A stretch of 64,000 nt of DNA from Anaerosporobacter faecicola (GCF_012070565.1 NZ_JAAQRO010000022.1:1-64000); one strand, 5' to 3'. Counted from the stretch's first letter, positions 27,509 through 36,640 are shown. Numbers and translations: made by a program. Notes: a model not told the origin generated them from the letters alone.

Positions 27509-27557
27509 AGACTCCCTCTACTGATATATTCCTTCACCCTTATCATTAAAATGAAAT
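27498..27557. repeat. 60-bp direct repeat, copy 1
   Basis: Covers the start codon and 5' flank of the membrane-protein gene. It matches 29005-29064 at 57 of 60 positions. Copy 2 retains the start region but no following reading frame, so it looks like the scar of a duplication or deletion. Confidence 0.85.
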
Positions 27558-27563
27558 CCTGCT

Positions 27564-27818
27564 TTAGGGTCTCTCTTTTGTTTTTTCATCTTCAATACTA
27601 TTAGCAACTTGGATATATAATCTTTCATTATCCTTAATTACCACGAAATCTAATTCCTTCTTATATAAAACACCTACATAAATTTCGTAGCCTCTTTTTA
27701 ATAATTCAATGGCTACAATATTCTCAAGTGTTCTTCCATAATTCGGATTCCTTATTCCCAGCTATGCAACCTTAAAAGAGTGATCCGAAAGATAATATAG
27801 TCCATCTATTCCCCATTT
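27564..27818 (-). pseudogene. remnant of a DUF4143-type AAA ATPase C-terminus
   Basis: In one frame the minus strand reads GLYYLSDHSFKVA, a TAG stop, then LGIRNPNYGRTLENIVAIEL ... KRGYEIYVG ... KELDFVVIKD ... YIQVANSIEDE and TAA. This is the conserved C-terminal region of AAA-family ATPases with DUF4143 (GHLLENIVYLELLRRGYEV, EIDFVA, YIQV). The ATPase half is missing, there is an internal stop, and the frame is lost at the end, so it is a dead fragment. Confidence 0.75.
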
Positions 27819-27868
27819 TCAATATATTTTCTATTTTGGTGAATAGATGTTTTCCTTGTTGTTTTATC

Positions 27869-28717
27869 CTATAGTTCCTTATTCTGCAATGCCATCTTAA
27901 TTATTTCTTTATTCTCTGGATGTGGCCGATCCATATCAGACAATATACTGATTATCATTTTTTTCTGTGGAATTACAGCCAATACCTGCCCACCAAAACC
28001 AGCCGCATAAAAATATGGCGTATGCGTATCATTTTCCAACCACAAACCTAATCCGTAAGCGGTACACTTTGGAAATCCGCCACAAGAATACTTACAAATA
28101 GTTTGTTCATAATATTCCTCCGAGAATAAACGTTTGCCTCCTATTACTCCTTTGTTTAGAAACAACAGTCCCAACTCGTCTAATAACGGAACGGATGTTT
28201 TCATACCTTGAATATCATCTCTATCCCATTCATAATCCTTATTTGTAAAGTGTGAAATAATTTTCAATTTAAATAATTCGGTTATTTCTAAGCCATATAT
28301 CTCTTCCAATAAATACACAAGTATTTGTGGATCGGGCTTATATTGAAAAGAGACGCCTGGTTCACTTCCAAACTTCAATTTCATTACTTCATTCATATTT
28401 GCTGGAAGCGTTTCCTGCGGTCCTGGCCAAATAATTCCCGTAGTTTTAGATAGTGCATGCTTAATCTTTAATTTATACCAATTAATATCTGCTAGTTCAT
28501 CATGGGAAACATAGTCAATAATACAATCCTCTATGCTATTAATCTTTCCCTCATATAGAGCAATACCAACAAGAACCGATAAAAAAGATTTGAATATGCA
28601 GCCAACAGGAAATACGGTTGTTCCTTGTTCATTTTCTCTAATATATTCATAAATTAATTGGTTATCCTTTGTAATATGTACGACTTTTATATTATCAAAA
28701 TTATTCAGATTTAACAT
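27869..28717 (-). CDS. beta-lactamase-fold hydrolase with Cys in place of the catalytic Ser
   Basis: 282 residues of the serine hydrolase/class C beta-lactamase fold: FPVGCIFKSFLSVLVG (~36-51), a Y-K-P segment in the place of Y-x-N (FQYKPDPQILVYLLEEIYG), and AAGFGGQVL near the HxG position. The SxxK nucleophile is Cys40 (codon TGC at 28598-28600) with Lys43 kept. A single base change from TCC would give this. Either activity is lost, or the protein is a thiol hydrolase. No signal peptide. ATG 28717 has AAGGAG. Confidence 0.75.
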   Translation of the reverse strand: MLNLNNFDNIKVVHITKDNQLIYEYIRENEQGTTVFPVGCIFKSFLSVLVGIALYEGKINSIEDCIIDYVSHDELADINWYKLKIKHALSKTTGIIWPGPQETLPANMNEVMKLKFGSEPGVSFQYKPDPQILVYLLEEIYGLEITELFKLKIISHFTNKDYEWDRDDIQGMKTSVPLLDELGLLFLNKGVIGGKRLFSEEYYEQTICKYSCGGFPKCTAYGLGLWLENDTHTPYFYAAGFGGQVLAVIPQKKMIISILSDMDRPHPENKEIIKMALQNKEL

Positions 28718-29197
28718 TCTACCCCTTCTCCTTAAATACGAATTTTTCGCTAACGAAAGTATATTTTATCTAAAAAATATATTCTATTTATTGCTCTATC
28801 ATATATTAGTTGTACTTTCTCACCTCAGTTCTTGAAACTTAACAATCTTTACTTCTAGATACTTTATTTTATAATACCCTTTATGATTTTCTGTAAATTC
28901 CTTATCATAAAAAAATTCATACTTATATGATAAATGCTTCCCGCTGTTTTTCTCTATTCAAACTCGTAAAAGAAATGTTGATACTATACTATAACTAATC
29001 TTTCTTATTACTCATAGTCTACCTATACTGATATATTCCTTCACCCTTATCATTAAAATGAAATACTGAATCTCTAAGCAAGAAAGTCTACTTTGCCGAT
29101 CTCTTAGCTTCTTCTTCAAAGACAGGGATTCGTTTCTAATACTTTTCTCTTGAATGACTACTCTCGATCCTGCCTAATCATTATGTACATTCATTGA
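28718..29197. other. intergenic region with duplicated gene start
   Basis: About 480 bases, AT-rich. It contains copy 2 of the 60-bp direct repeat (29005-29064), which carries a remnant of a gene start without a following frame. No supported gene. Confidence 0.5.
29005..29064. repeat. 60-bp direct repeat, copy 2
   Basis: Partner of 27498-27557 (57 of 60 identical). The start codon context is present, but the following reading frame stops after a few codons. Confidence 0.85.
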
Positions 29198-29986
29198 TTA
29201 CGGTGTTTCTAGAATACTATCGGCTTTTTGATACATCCTCACATAATCAATCTCAAAGGTATTTTTTTCATTATTAATTCCTTTCAAATCATAGAGATTC
29301 AACATAATCTGCATAGCGTAATCTGGGCTCTGTCTAATCGTCCGAATTTCCTCTCCATTCAGATAAAATGTTATTCGATCTGAATCCCACCGAAGTGCAT
29401 ATACATTCCAATCTTTCACATCAATGGAGAACGCATCTTCGTAGAATTCATCCATAATCTGCGGATCTCCAAATGGATGCACCCCATAACCAATAATGGC
29501 GGATTTTTCTTTCACATTCCAGCCTTTCAGTTCAAACAGACATATTTCTGAAGACTGTGTTGGCTCTACTTCCACTCCTATCAACCACAATGCTGCAACG
29601 TTCTCGGAAGATATATGGCAACGTGCTTTCAATTCAAGATAGCCATATTGAAACACTGCCGTAAACTCACATAGCTGCTTTTCTGTCACAACCAACTCCT
29701 TCGTAAAATGATGTTGCCCAATGGAACTTCCAATCTCCCCTGAGAATACGCCTGTTTGCAGATTGGATACCCTAACTTCTCCGTTCCATTTTGGGCACCA
29801 TGCTTCTTGATTGTCTGAAATATACAATGTCAGTATACTATCTTTTACTCTATAACTTGGTTTCGATTTTTCACGACTGCTCCATTGAGGCAAATACATT
29901 GGAAGCCATTTACTTGTATCCAATTTGGTTCCTTCAAAATCATCATCAATAATCTTCCGATACGATTCTATCTCATTCTTTTTCAT
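29198..29986 (-). CDS. GH16-like glycan-binding or glucanase protein
   Basis: 262 residues; ATG 29986 preferred, with GTG/ATG at 30007/30004 as alternatives. The fold is the GH16/concanavalin jelly roll (FEGTKLDTSKWLP ... YGYLELKARC ... WNVYALRWDSDRITFYLNGE ... IDYVRMYQ). The catalytic signature E-[I]-D-x-x-E is altered: SSEICLFELKG has Cys where the Asp belongs, with both Glu kept. No signal peptide is visible, unusual for GH16. Activity may be reduced or lost. Confidence 0.75.
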   Translation of the reverse strand: MKKNEIESYRKIIDDDFEGTKLDTSKWLPMYLPQWSSREKSKPSYRVKDSILTLYISDNQEAWCPKWNGEVRVSNLQTGVFSGEIGSSIGQHHFTKELVVTEKQLCEFTAVFQYGYLELKARCHISSENVAALWLIGVEVEPTQSSEICLFELKGWNVKEKSAIIGYGVHPFGDPQIMDEFYEDAFSIDVKDWNVYALRWDSDRITFYLNGEEIRTIRQSPDYAMQIMLNLYDLKGINNEKNTFEIDYVRMYQKADSILETP

Positions 29987-30091
29987 ATGCCTTATCTCTC
30001 CCATCACCCAAGATTGTTTCTATCATTCCTTTTTTCCCTCTATAAATTAATATTCCTACTGTTTCTATCCTTATCCGAGAATTTAAAAAAG

Positions 30092-30122
30092 ACCTCAAAA
30101 ATATAATACTATATTTTGAGGT
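30092..30122. terminator. hairpin before the GH16-like gene
   Basis: ACCTCAAAAATATA with TATATTTTGAGGT forms a 12-13 bp stem with a small bulge. It is flanked by T runs on both strands, so it could stop transcription in either direction. Confidence 0.55.
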
Positions 30123-30379
30123 TTTTGTAAGTTGTAATTTTCTATATAATATTATAGTCAGGCGTAATTTTCTTTGTCCACTATCTCCTAAGCAGCTCTT
30201 ACTGGTATGAATAACCTAATTCTTTCTCTAAACTGAATATCAAAGAAGCGTTCATCGTAAGCACACTTAATTCATTGGACAGCGTATCGTTTATACGATA
30301 ATATGCTATGGCTATACAAATCGCTACAAACAAAAAGGCAGACACTCATAATGAATTTGTCTGCCCATTTGACATAATT
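30123..30379. other. intergenic region before the rubrerythrin stop
   Basis: About 260 bases with the rubrerythrin terminator at 30337-30365 and no supported gene. Confidence 0.5.
30337..30365 (-). terminator. terminator of the rubrerythrin operon
   Basis: GGCAGACA (30337-30344) pairs with TGTCTGCC (30358-30365). The minus strand continues with TTTTTG. It lies 15 bases after the rubrerythrin stop. Confidence 0.8.
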
Positions 30380-30916
30380 TTAATAATTTTCTTCGAGAAC
30401 CTCAAAATAACTCTGTGGATGCTCACATGTTGGACATACAGCCGGTGCTTCTGTTCCTACTACAATATGTCCGCAGTTACGACACTGCCAAACCTTAACC
30501 TCGCTCTTTTTAAATACTTCCTGCGCTTCAACATTTTTAAGAAGTGCACGATATCTTTCCTCATGATGTTTCTCAATTTCAGCTACTAATCTAAATTTTG
30601 CTGCAAGTTCAGGAAAACCTTCCTCCTCAGCAGTTTTAGCAAAACCTTCATACATATCTGTCCATTCATAGTTTTCACCATTTGCAGCTGCTTCAAGATT
30701 TTGTGCAGTATCACCGATACCGTTTAATTCCTTAAACCACATCTTGGCATGCTCTTTTTCGTTATCTGCTGTCTTTAAAAACAAAGCTGCAATCTGTTCA
30801 AATCCTTCTTTTTTAGCCTTGGAAGCAAAATATGTATATTTATTTCTAGCCTGTGATTCTCCAGCAAAAGCTGTCTCTAAGTTTTTCTCTGTCTGTGTTC
30901 CTGCATATTTTTTCAT
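30380..30916 (-). CDS. rbr: rubrerythrin
   Basis: 178 residues. An N-terminal ferritin-like diiron domain ([44 protein letters not shown]) is followed by a rubredoxin domain with two CxxC pairs ([25 protein letters not shown]). It reduces hydrogen peroxide with electrons from NAD(P)H via rubredoxin-type carriers. It follows the desulfoferrodoxin gene by 14 bp, forming an oxygen-detoxification operon. GGAGG precedes ATG 30916. Confidence 0.95.
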   Translation of the reverse strand: MKKYAGTQTEKNLETAFAGESQARNKYTYFASKAKKEGFEQIAALFLKTADNEKEHAKMWFKELNGIGDTAQNLEAAANGENYEWTDMYEGFAKTAEEEGFPELAAKFRLVAEIEKHHEERYRALLKNVEAQEVFKKSEVKVWQCRNCGHIVVGTEAPAVCPTCEHPQSYFEVLEENY

Positions 30917-30930
30917 AAAGATCTATCCTC

Positions 30931-31305
30931 CTATTTCTTCCAAAGTCCATGAAGATTACAGTACGCATATACTGCCTCTACTGTTTCATCCTCACAAATT
31001 GCAAATACAGCTTCTGGTTTCTGCTCTGGTGCCAATTTCTTCATCTGTGTGCCCATATTGGTAACAAGTGAAACCCACTCAATAAAATGATCTTCAACCA
31101 TTGGATGCTCCACTTCTCCAACCTTTACACGTACCTTTCCATCTTTTACTACGTAAGCTGGTACATGTTTTTCAACCGCTGCATCTGTAGTTCCTGCTAA
31201 AAGTTCTGTCATCTTCTGACCACAGCACATCATTGGAATTCCTGATTCCTTAATCACCTCAACCATGTTTCCACAATGCTCACATACATAAAACTTCTGT
31301 TCCAT
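30931..31305 (-). CDS. dfx: desulfoferrodoxin (superoxide reductase)
   Basis: 124 residues. An N-terminal desulforedoxin domain (FYVCEHCGNMVEV, MMCCGQKM; four cysteines) is joined to the superoxide reductase domain, with HVPAYV, EHPMVEDHFIEWV and the iron ligands CNLHGLW at the end. It converts superoxide to peroxide, which rubrerythrin then removes. AAAGGAGG precedes ATG 31305. Confidence 0.95.
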   Translation of the reverse strand: MEQKFYVCEHCGNMVEVIKESGIPMMCCGQKMTELLAGTTDAAVEKHVPAYVVKDGKVRVKVGEVEHPMVEDHFIEWVSLVTNMGTQMKKLAPEQKPEAVFAICEDETVEAVYAYCNLHGLWKK

Positions 31306-31327
31306 AATAAATACCTCCTTTTTTATA

Positions 31328-31438
31328 TTAAATTAATGACGCTCCATGTCCCTGACCATTTGTTTCTACTACCTGCTCAGAAACAACCTATCCTTCTTCA
31401 ACATCATAAACCTTGAAGCTTTCTGTATATCCAAAATG
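31328..31438 (-). pseudogene. remnant of a NifX/NifB-type domain formerly fused to DUF134
   Basis: Directly after the DUF134 stop, the same frame continues HFGYTESFKVYDVEEG, a second TAG, then VVSEQVVETNGQGHGASLI and TAA. Together with the last residues of the DUF134 protein (RIAVTYDNGENF) this is the start of a dinitrogenase iron-molybdenum-cofactor fold. It is cut by two amber codons and then truncated, so the domain has decayed. Confidence 0.7.
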
Positions 31439-31858
31439 CTAAAAATTTTCTCCATTATCATAAGTAACCGCTATTCTCATCTGTCTGTTCCCCTTTGGTT
31501 TTAATTTACACTTTACTGTGAAAGACTCTGTATATTGACAATCTTTAGGTCCTCCGCATTTTACTCTTCGATCACAAACCTTGTAATTTCCACCTCCAAT
31601 AACCAATTGCTTTCCATTCACAATAGCGTCAGCAATCTTAAAACGTACCTGGTTATACATATCTGTTATTGTGGTTCTTGCTACTTCCATCTGCGTTGCA
31701 CATTCTTCTTGTGTCATTTTTTCGTAATCGAGCAAACGTAGTACCTCATACTCGTCTACTGATAAACTAATAACTCCTTCTGTTGGAATACCATTAGGGG
31801 AAAAGGAATCAAATGATGGTTCTCTACATACTCGCCTACATTTTTTTGGTCTAGGCAT
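31439..31858 (-). CDS. DUF134 (UPF0251) DNA-binding protein, C-terminally truncated
   Basis: 139 residues. MPRPKKCRRVCREP, LSVDEYEVLRLLDYEKMTQE and the helix-turn-helix CATQMEVARTTITDMYNQVR match DUF134. Homologues often carry a C-terminal NifX-like domain; here its first residues (RIAVTYDNGENF) are followed by a TAG, and the rest is a pseudogene. It lies upstream of desulfoferrodoxin and rubrerythrin on the same strand and may regulate or accompany iron/oxidative-stress genes. Confidence 0.82.
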   Translation of the reverse strand: MPRPKKCRRVCREPSFDSFSPNGIPTEGVISLSVDEYEVLRLLDYEKMTQEECATQMEVARTTITDMYNQVRFKIADAIVNGKQLVIGGGNYKVCDRRVKCGGPKDCQYTESFTVKCKLKPKGNRQMRIAVTYDNGENF

Positions 31859-32188
31859 ATTTCACTCTCCTTGATATTTTCATTATACTCTCATTTCCGA
31901 CATATGTCAATTATTACCTGTTACAGGATAGATAATCCACCACCATTTTTCCGTGATAGGTTTCCATGACGGATTTATCATGACAGATTTCTGACCACGG
32001 CTGATTATTAGTCTCGGCTTGTCTTTCCGTAAAGCTACTATAGTAGACTGATATTTGTCATCTGGTACAAAAAATGCTGGGAAATACGATAGTAATATAT
32101 ACCCCAACATTTATTATAGAACCTAATATCCTTTTTATTATGTAATTGTATAACAATAAAATAAATTAATGACTAATCCCCCTATAAT
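31859..32188. other. intergenic region
   Basis: About 330 bases. A 67-codon minus-strand frame (31907-32110) lacks a ribosome site and is not called. No other feature seen. Confidence 0.5.
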
Positions 32189-32223
32189 AAAAGGATACCT
32201 CCCCATTCATAAGGTATCCTTTT
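32189..32223. terminator. terminator of the transglutaminase gene
   Basis: AAAAGGATACCT (32189-32200) pairs with AGGTATCCTTTT (32212-32223), 12 bp, flanked by T runs on both strands. It lies ~27 bases after the stop at 32250. Confidence 0.8.
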
Positions 32224-32249
32224 CATTTTATATATACTTATAAGTTTAT

Positions 32250-33032
32250 CTATTGCTCGTAGATATTCTTACTACTTAAGTCATATTTTTCAGTTACAAC
32301 ATAATTAACAACTGAATTATTGCAGAAATGACTGTAATTTACTTCATTATTAAAACAAACACCAGACCAAGTTGGGTCTACTAAATAGATATTTCCATCA
32401 AGGTATAAATGAACCCATGCATGCCATTCAGTATATTTATAATCGACTATATATTCTGATGCATATTCTGCCTTTAACCCAACTAGTTTACACATATCTA
32501 CATACAATCTTGCAAATCCACTACAAGCACAATATTTCCCATACAATGCATTATAGACATTATTTTTATTTCCTTCAAACTTATAAAGTTTATTCTCACC
32601 TATCCAAGTGTAAAGTTTTTTCGCTTTTATATAATCAGAGTCGTTTGTGTCAACAATATCATAACATAAACTCAATAAATCTTTAGCATAAACATTATTA
32701 GCAATGTTATTAATTCTATAATACATCTTAATCATTTTGTCTTTTTCAAATATAAATAACTTTAATGTTGTATAAGTAGTATTTATCAGACTTGCTTGAA
32801 CACTTATTTTATCTCCATCGTATACATACTTGCATTTTTTATCTAAATGTTCATTAGAATATGTGTAATAAATTTTTTTATTGCTATTTGATTGAATTGT
32901 AAAGTCCCATGTTCCAGTTTGTTCGTTATAGGATGTACTTGATATTGAAACTTTAGTTTTTGATTCTGCTTTTACCGAAATACCTTGCAACATTAGTACT
33001 ACACATAGAAAAACTAATAAATATTTTTTCAA
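32250..33032 (-). CDS. secreted transglutaminase-like cysteine protease-fold protein
   Basis: 260 residues from TTG 33032, chosen because AGGAGA lies 7 bases before it and a signal peptide follows directly (KKYLLVFLCVVLMLQGISVKA). After a beta-rich N-terminal region comes a transglutaminase core with the catalytic triad YCACSGFARLYVDMC, WHAWVHLYLDG and VDPTWSG. Such secreted proteins act on cell-wall or extracellular proteins. No anchor is visible. Neighbours give no clue to substrate. Confidence 0.85.
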   Translation of the reverse strand: MKKYLLVFLCVVLMLQGISVKAESKTKVSISSTSYNEQTGTWDFTIQSNSNKKIYYTYSNEHLDKKCKYVYDGDKISVQASLINTTYTTLKLFIFEKDKMIKMYYRINNIANNVYAKDLLSLCYDIVDTNDSDYIKAKKLYTWIGENKLYKFEGNKNNVYNALYGKYCACSGFARLYVDMCKLVGLKAEYASEYIVDYKYTEWHAWVHLYLDGNIYLVDPTWSGVCFNNEVNYSHFCNNSVVNYVVTEKYDLSSKNIYEQ

Positions 33033-33140
33033 AATAATCTCTCCTATTGTTTTTACATAAATATCCATAAACAAGCTTATCACACAATACTCCATTTTTC
33101 AACATTTACAATTAAACAAATACCTTTCCACGTTTATTTA

Positions 33141-33242
33141 TTAGTATTTCCTCTCTTTCGGCTTAAAGTCCTCTAGTGGATTATACTCATCTACAATATT
33201 CACAAGGTCAGTAGGATTAAAAGCATAGTATCGTTCTAACAT
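33141..33242 (-). CDS. 33-residue ORF, function unknown
   Basis: ATG 33242, preceded by AAAAGGATATTGAAG, encodes a short peptide ending in DYNPLEDFKPKERKY-like residues (YNPLEDFKPKERKY). It overlaps the tail of the truncated integrase fragment in another frame. It may be the start of a gene cut off by rearrangement or simply chance. Confidence 0.25.
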   Translation of the reverse strand: MLERYYAFNPTDLVNIVDEYNPLEDFKPKERKY

Positions 33243-33244
33243 CT

Positions 33245-33415
33245 TCAATATCCTTTTTGCGTGGTTTCTGATAATCCTTTAATCTTACATTCTCTAATAT
33301 AAAGTTCATATAAACTCTGATAACTTATATTAGTTAATGCATAATCAGAATAAACCTTCCTTTTTCTTCTTTTTATCTCTGGTAAAATAGTATTGCTCGT
33401 TGGCTCTTTTGTCAT
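33245..33415 (-). CDS. truncated integrase-like N-terminal fragment
   Basis: 56 residues from ATG 33415 (AGGAGG). The end SYQSLYELYIRECKIKGLSE then TTQKGY resembles the N-terminal core-binding domain of tyrosine recombinases, which would normally continue for several hundred residues. It stops at TGA 33245. Most likely a remnant; a genuine small protein cannot be excluded. Confidence 0.45.
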   Translation of the reverse strand: MTKEPTSNTILPEIKRRKRKVYSDYALTNISYQSLYELYIRECKIKGLSETTQKGY

Positions 33416-33439
33416 ATCATAACCTCCTATAAAATAAAA

Positions 33440-33502
33440 AAGTGAGTAGTCATGATTACCATTTTCTAATATCAAAAACAGCTCATAAACTACCCACTTT
33501 TC
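33440..33502. repeat. 13-bp inverted repeat at the integrase fragment
   Basis: AAAAGTGAGTAGT and ACTACCCACTTTT pair with one mismatch across a ~37-base loop, just upstream of the integrase fragment. Possibly a terminator for guaA-side read-through or the end of a mobile element. Confidence 0.5.
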
Positions 33503-33557
33503 AATTTATAAAATATTACATAAACCCTTTAAAATCAATGCTTTCAAGCATTTAAAA

Positions 33558-35099
33558 TCACTCAAACTCAATCGTAGCCGGTGGTTTCCCCGTACAATCA
33601 TAAAGTACACGGTTAACCCCTTTTACTTCATTTACAATTCTAGTTGTTACTTTTCCAAGTACTTCCCAAGGAAGTTCTGCGGATTCTGCTGTCATGAAAT
33701 CGCTTGTTGTTACAGCACGAAGTGCGATGGCGTAGTCATACGTTCTTTCGTCACCCATACAACCTACGGAGCGCATGTTTGTTAATGCTGCGAAGTATTG
33801 ACCGATTTCTTTGGCGATTCCGGCTTTGGCGATTTCTTCACGGTAGATGTAGTCGGCATCTTGTACGATACGAACTTTCTCTGGAGTGATGTCGCCGATG
33901 ATACGGATTGCTAAACCTGGGCCTGGGAATGGTTGTCTGAATACAAGGTTTTCAGGGATTCCAAGTTCAAGACCTGTTTTACGTACTTCGTCTTTGAATA
34001 GGAGACGAAGTGGTTCGATGATTTCTTTGAAATCAACATAGTCAGGTAGTCCTCCAACGTTGTGGTGAGATTTGATAACTGCTGATTTTCCAAGACCACT
34101 TTCGATTACGTCTGGGTAAATGGTTCCTTGTACTAAGAAATCTACGGTACCAATTTTCTTTGCTTCTTCTTCGAATACACGAATGAATTCTTCTCCAATG
34201 ATCTTACGTTTCTGTTCTGGTTCTGAAACACCAGCTAATTTGCTGTAGAAACGCTCTTGTGCATTGACACGAATGAAGTTTAGATCAAATCCGCCATTTG
34301 GTCCGAATACCGCTTCTACTTCGTCGCCTTCGTTCTTTCTTAATAGACCATGGTCTACAAAGATACAAGTCAATTGTTTTCCAACTGCTTTGGATAAAAG
34401 AACGGCTGCAACAGAGGAGTCAACACCGCCTGATAATGCACATAATACCTTTCCGTTTCCAACCTTTTCACGAATGGATTTGATGGATTCTTCCACGAAA
34501 GAGCTCATTACCCAATCTCCTGCACAGTGACATACATCGAATACGAAATCATGAAGCATTTGCTTTCCTTCTACTGTATGAACAACTTCTGGGTGGAATT
34601 GAATGGCATATAGATTCTTCTCTTCACATTCTAGTGCTGCGAATGGACATGATTCTGTCTTCGCTGTTCCCTTAAATCCAGCTGGCGCTTTTGCTATATA
34701 ATCTGTATGACTCATCCAACATACATTTTCTCTTGCAACATGAGCAAAGAGTTTAGAAGAAGGATCTGTAGTCACAATTGTTTTTCCATATTCACTAATT
34801 GGGGCTGTGCTAACTTCTCCACCTAATACATGCGTCATCAGCTGAGCTCCATAGCAGATTCCTAACACTGGGATTCCTAACTCAAATAACTCTTTTCCAC
34901 AGCGTGGTGATTCCTCTAGATATACGCTTGCAGGACCGCCTGTTAAGATTATACCTTTTGGATTGATTTCTTTGATACGTTCTAAGCTTGTATTATAAGG
35001 TAATACTTCACAATATACGTTGCATTCTCTGACGCGTCTGGCAATTAACTGATTATATTGTCCACCAAAGTCAAGAACGATGACCATTTCCTTATTCAC
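33558..35099 (-). CDS. guaA: GMP synthase (glutamine-hydrolysing)
   Basis: 513 residues, the usual length, starting at GTG 35099 with GGAGG seven bases upstream; the reading frame is open further upstream but without homology. An N-terminal class I glutamine amidotransferase ([20 protein letters not shown]; nucleophile in [13 protein letters not shown]) precedes the ATP-pyrophosphatase domain ([15 protein letters not shown]) and the dimerisation domain ending [16 protein letters not shown]. It converts XMP to GMP. No guanine riboswitch was found upstream. Confidence 0.97.
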   Translation of the reverse strand: MNKEMVIVLDFGGQYNQLIARRVRECNVYCEVLPYNTSLERIKEINPKGIILTGGPASVYLEESPRCGKELFELGIPVLGICYGAQLMTHVLGGEVSTAPISEYGKTIVTTDPSSKLFAHVARENVCWMSHTDYIAKAPAGFKGTAKTESCPFAALECEEKNLYAIQFHPEVVHTVEGKQMLHDFVFDVCHCAGDWVMSSFVEESIKSIREKVGNGKVLCALSGGVDSSVAAVLLSKAVGKQLTCIFVDHGLLRKNEGDEVEAVFGPNGGFDLNFIRVNAQERFYSKLAGVSEPEQKRKIIGEEFIRVFEEEAKKIGTVDFLVQGTIYPDVIESGLGKSAVIKSHHNVGGLPDYVDFKEIIEPLRLLFKDEVRKTGLELGIPENLVFRQPFPGPGLAIRIIGDITPEKVRIVQDADYIYREEIAKAGIAKEIGQYFAALTNMRSVGCMGDERTYDYAIALRAVTTSDFMTAESAELPWEVLGKVTTRIVNEVKGVNRVLYDCTGKPPATIEFE

Positions 35100-35589
35100 G
35101 TGAATTCCTCCTATACTTACATCTGATAAGTGTTTTGCTACAAATATTTTCATCATAACATTTTTGCATGATCGTTCGGGCAAATCTGTTTTAGGAAAAT
35201 GCGTGTATTCTGAAATGAATCGACACACAATACATATATCATACAACAATATTTTTGATTTAACTAGAGCGAAATGCATTTTTTCATAATATGTCATTTG
35301 TACTATTATTTTAGCATAAATGATTGTACTTTTGTTACAACCCCATCTCATTGATGCTTAACATTTACTTATATTACTTATTCGTCACACTTATAGTTGT
35401 GTGTTTAGCCCCTTTTATACCTAGCTCCAATATATTTTGACACCGAATATGCCAACAAATGCATGTAAATCACATACTTTTCATCAATTATGCCTTGGCT
35501 TTCAAGAGATATAAAAAATCTTGCATAAAAGTATAACCAAATGGCTACTATGTAAAGTACTTTACTTTTATTCCTATAAGGAGGATTTT
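35100..35589. other. intergenic region between guaA and the DUF6512 gene
   Basis: About 490 bases holding the divergent promoters of guaA and the DUF6512 gene. I see no purine-riboswitch signature and no supported small gene. Confidence 0.5.
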
Positions 35590-36123
35590 ATGAATAACCG
35601 AAAATGTTGGCAAGTTGCGGGGGCTCTATTTTCCCTAGTGGTTGGCTCTCTCTTACACTTTGTGTACGATTGGTCTGGACAGAATACACTTGTCTCCTAC
35701 TTCTCTCCTGTTAACGAAAGCGTATGGGAACATCTAAAATTATTGTTCGTTCCCATTTTCTTTTTTACCATTATTGAATATCTAGCCTACGGAAAAGAGT
35801 TGGAGCAATTTTTTCCTGTGAAGATCGTATCCATGGTTATTGGTATGCTCTTTGTGGTTGTATCCTTTTACACATATACAGGAATTATGGGTGATTCTTT
35901 TGTTCCTGTGGATATTGCGCTATTTTCTATAGGTATTCTAATCGCCTATATATTTAGTTATCGTAACTTGGAAAATGTAAGGTTTCAATCTCCTATAATC
36001 AAACTTGTTACTGGTATTCTCCTTGCGCTACTCCTACTTGCATTTTTCTTTTTTACGACGAGTCCACCTCATCTTCCGATTTTTCAAGACCCATTAACCC
36101 TTACTTATGGTAGAACTATTTAA
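35590..36123 (+). CDS. DUF6512-type integral membrane protein
   Basis: 177 residues from ATG 35590 (AAGGAGG five bases upstream). Five hydrophobic helices are visible. SLLHFVYDWSGQNTLVSYFS and PVNESVWEHLKLLF are the conserved loop of the DUF6512 family, whose function is not known. It is one of three plus-strand genes in the window and converges on the rhodanese gene with only five bases between the stop codons. Confidence 0.8.
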   Translation: MNNRKCWQVAGALFSLVVGSLLHFVYDWSGQNTLVSYFSPVNESVWEHLKLLFVPIFFFTIIEYLAYGKELEQFFPVKIVSMVIGMLFVVVSFYTYTGIMGDSFVPVDIALFSIGILIAYIFSYRNLENVRFQSPIIKLVTGILLALLLLAFFFFTTSPPHLPIFQDPLTLTYGRTI

Positions 36124-36128
36124 CTTAC

Positions 36129-36548
36129 CTACTTCTCTATCTCATAAGGCCAGTCCAATATACCGCCAAATTCCTTAATATTCGTATACCCCAGTTCAGC
36201 AAGTTTTAGTGCAGCCTGCTTGCTCCGTACTCCACTTCGGCAATACACTAAGATCATCTGGTCCTTCTCGGGCAATATAGAACTTACTTCCTCATCGATA
36301 CGATCGTGAGGAAGTAAGATTGCATGGTCAATATGCCCTTCTTCATATTCTTCTTCTGTTCTTACATCAAGAATAATTGCATCTTGTGGTTCATCCATAA
36401 GCTTCTTTGCTTCTTTTGCTGTAATCTGTTCATATAGAATAATATTCTGTTCGCGATTCATATTACCGTCCTTTCCTTGATCCGTTGTTCTTCTATTGCA
36501 TGCTGTAATAAAAACTGCAAAGAAAACCAACCAAAACAGTTTTTTCAT
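36129..36548 (-). CDS. rhodanese-domain lipoprotein
   Basis: 139 residues. A signal peptide with lipobox (FFAVFITAC, Cys ~17) anchors a single rhodanese domain (AIILDVRTEEEYEEGHIDHA) with active-site loop CRSGVRS. It probably transfers sulfur or scavenges sulfane or thiols at the outer face of the membrane. No sulfur-metabolism genes are close by. Confidence 0.9.
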   Translation of the reverse strand: MKKLFWLVFFAVFITACNRRTTDQGKDGNMNREQNIILYEQITAKEAKKLMDEPQDAIILDVRTEEEYEEGHIDHAILLPHDRIDEEVSSILPEKDQMILVYCRSGVRSKQAALKLAELGYTNIKEFGGILDWPYEIEK

Positions 36549-36601
36549 ATGTTCCTCCTTATTTAGATTTGTGTCACCTAGGTTAATGCCTTCACCAAAA
36601 T

Positions 36602-36640
36602 TACTTTCGTAATTTGCACGTACATTACCTTACCTCATGT
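36602..36640. repeat. dispersed ~35-bp repeat, copy 1
   Basis: ACTTTCGTAATTTGCAC followed by GTACATTACCT resembles 51264-51302 (TTTCGTTAATTTGCAC then AAACATTACCT). Both lie just outside the interrupted cotJ region. It may be a general intergenic repeat of this genome. Confidence 0.35.

Noticed and set aside
31328-31438. Programmed amber read-through or pyrrolysine in the NifX-like segment
   Set aside because: The domain is also truncated after GHGASLI, so decay explains the stops more simply.
31907-32110. 67-codon minus-strand frame ending in WWWIIYPVTGNN
   Set aside because: No ribosome site before its ATG and no recognised family; it overlaps what looks like ordinary intergenic sequence.
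35100-35400. Possible guanine riboswitch before guaA
   Set aside because: I looked for the conserved purine-riboswitch core on the minus strand and did not see it.
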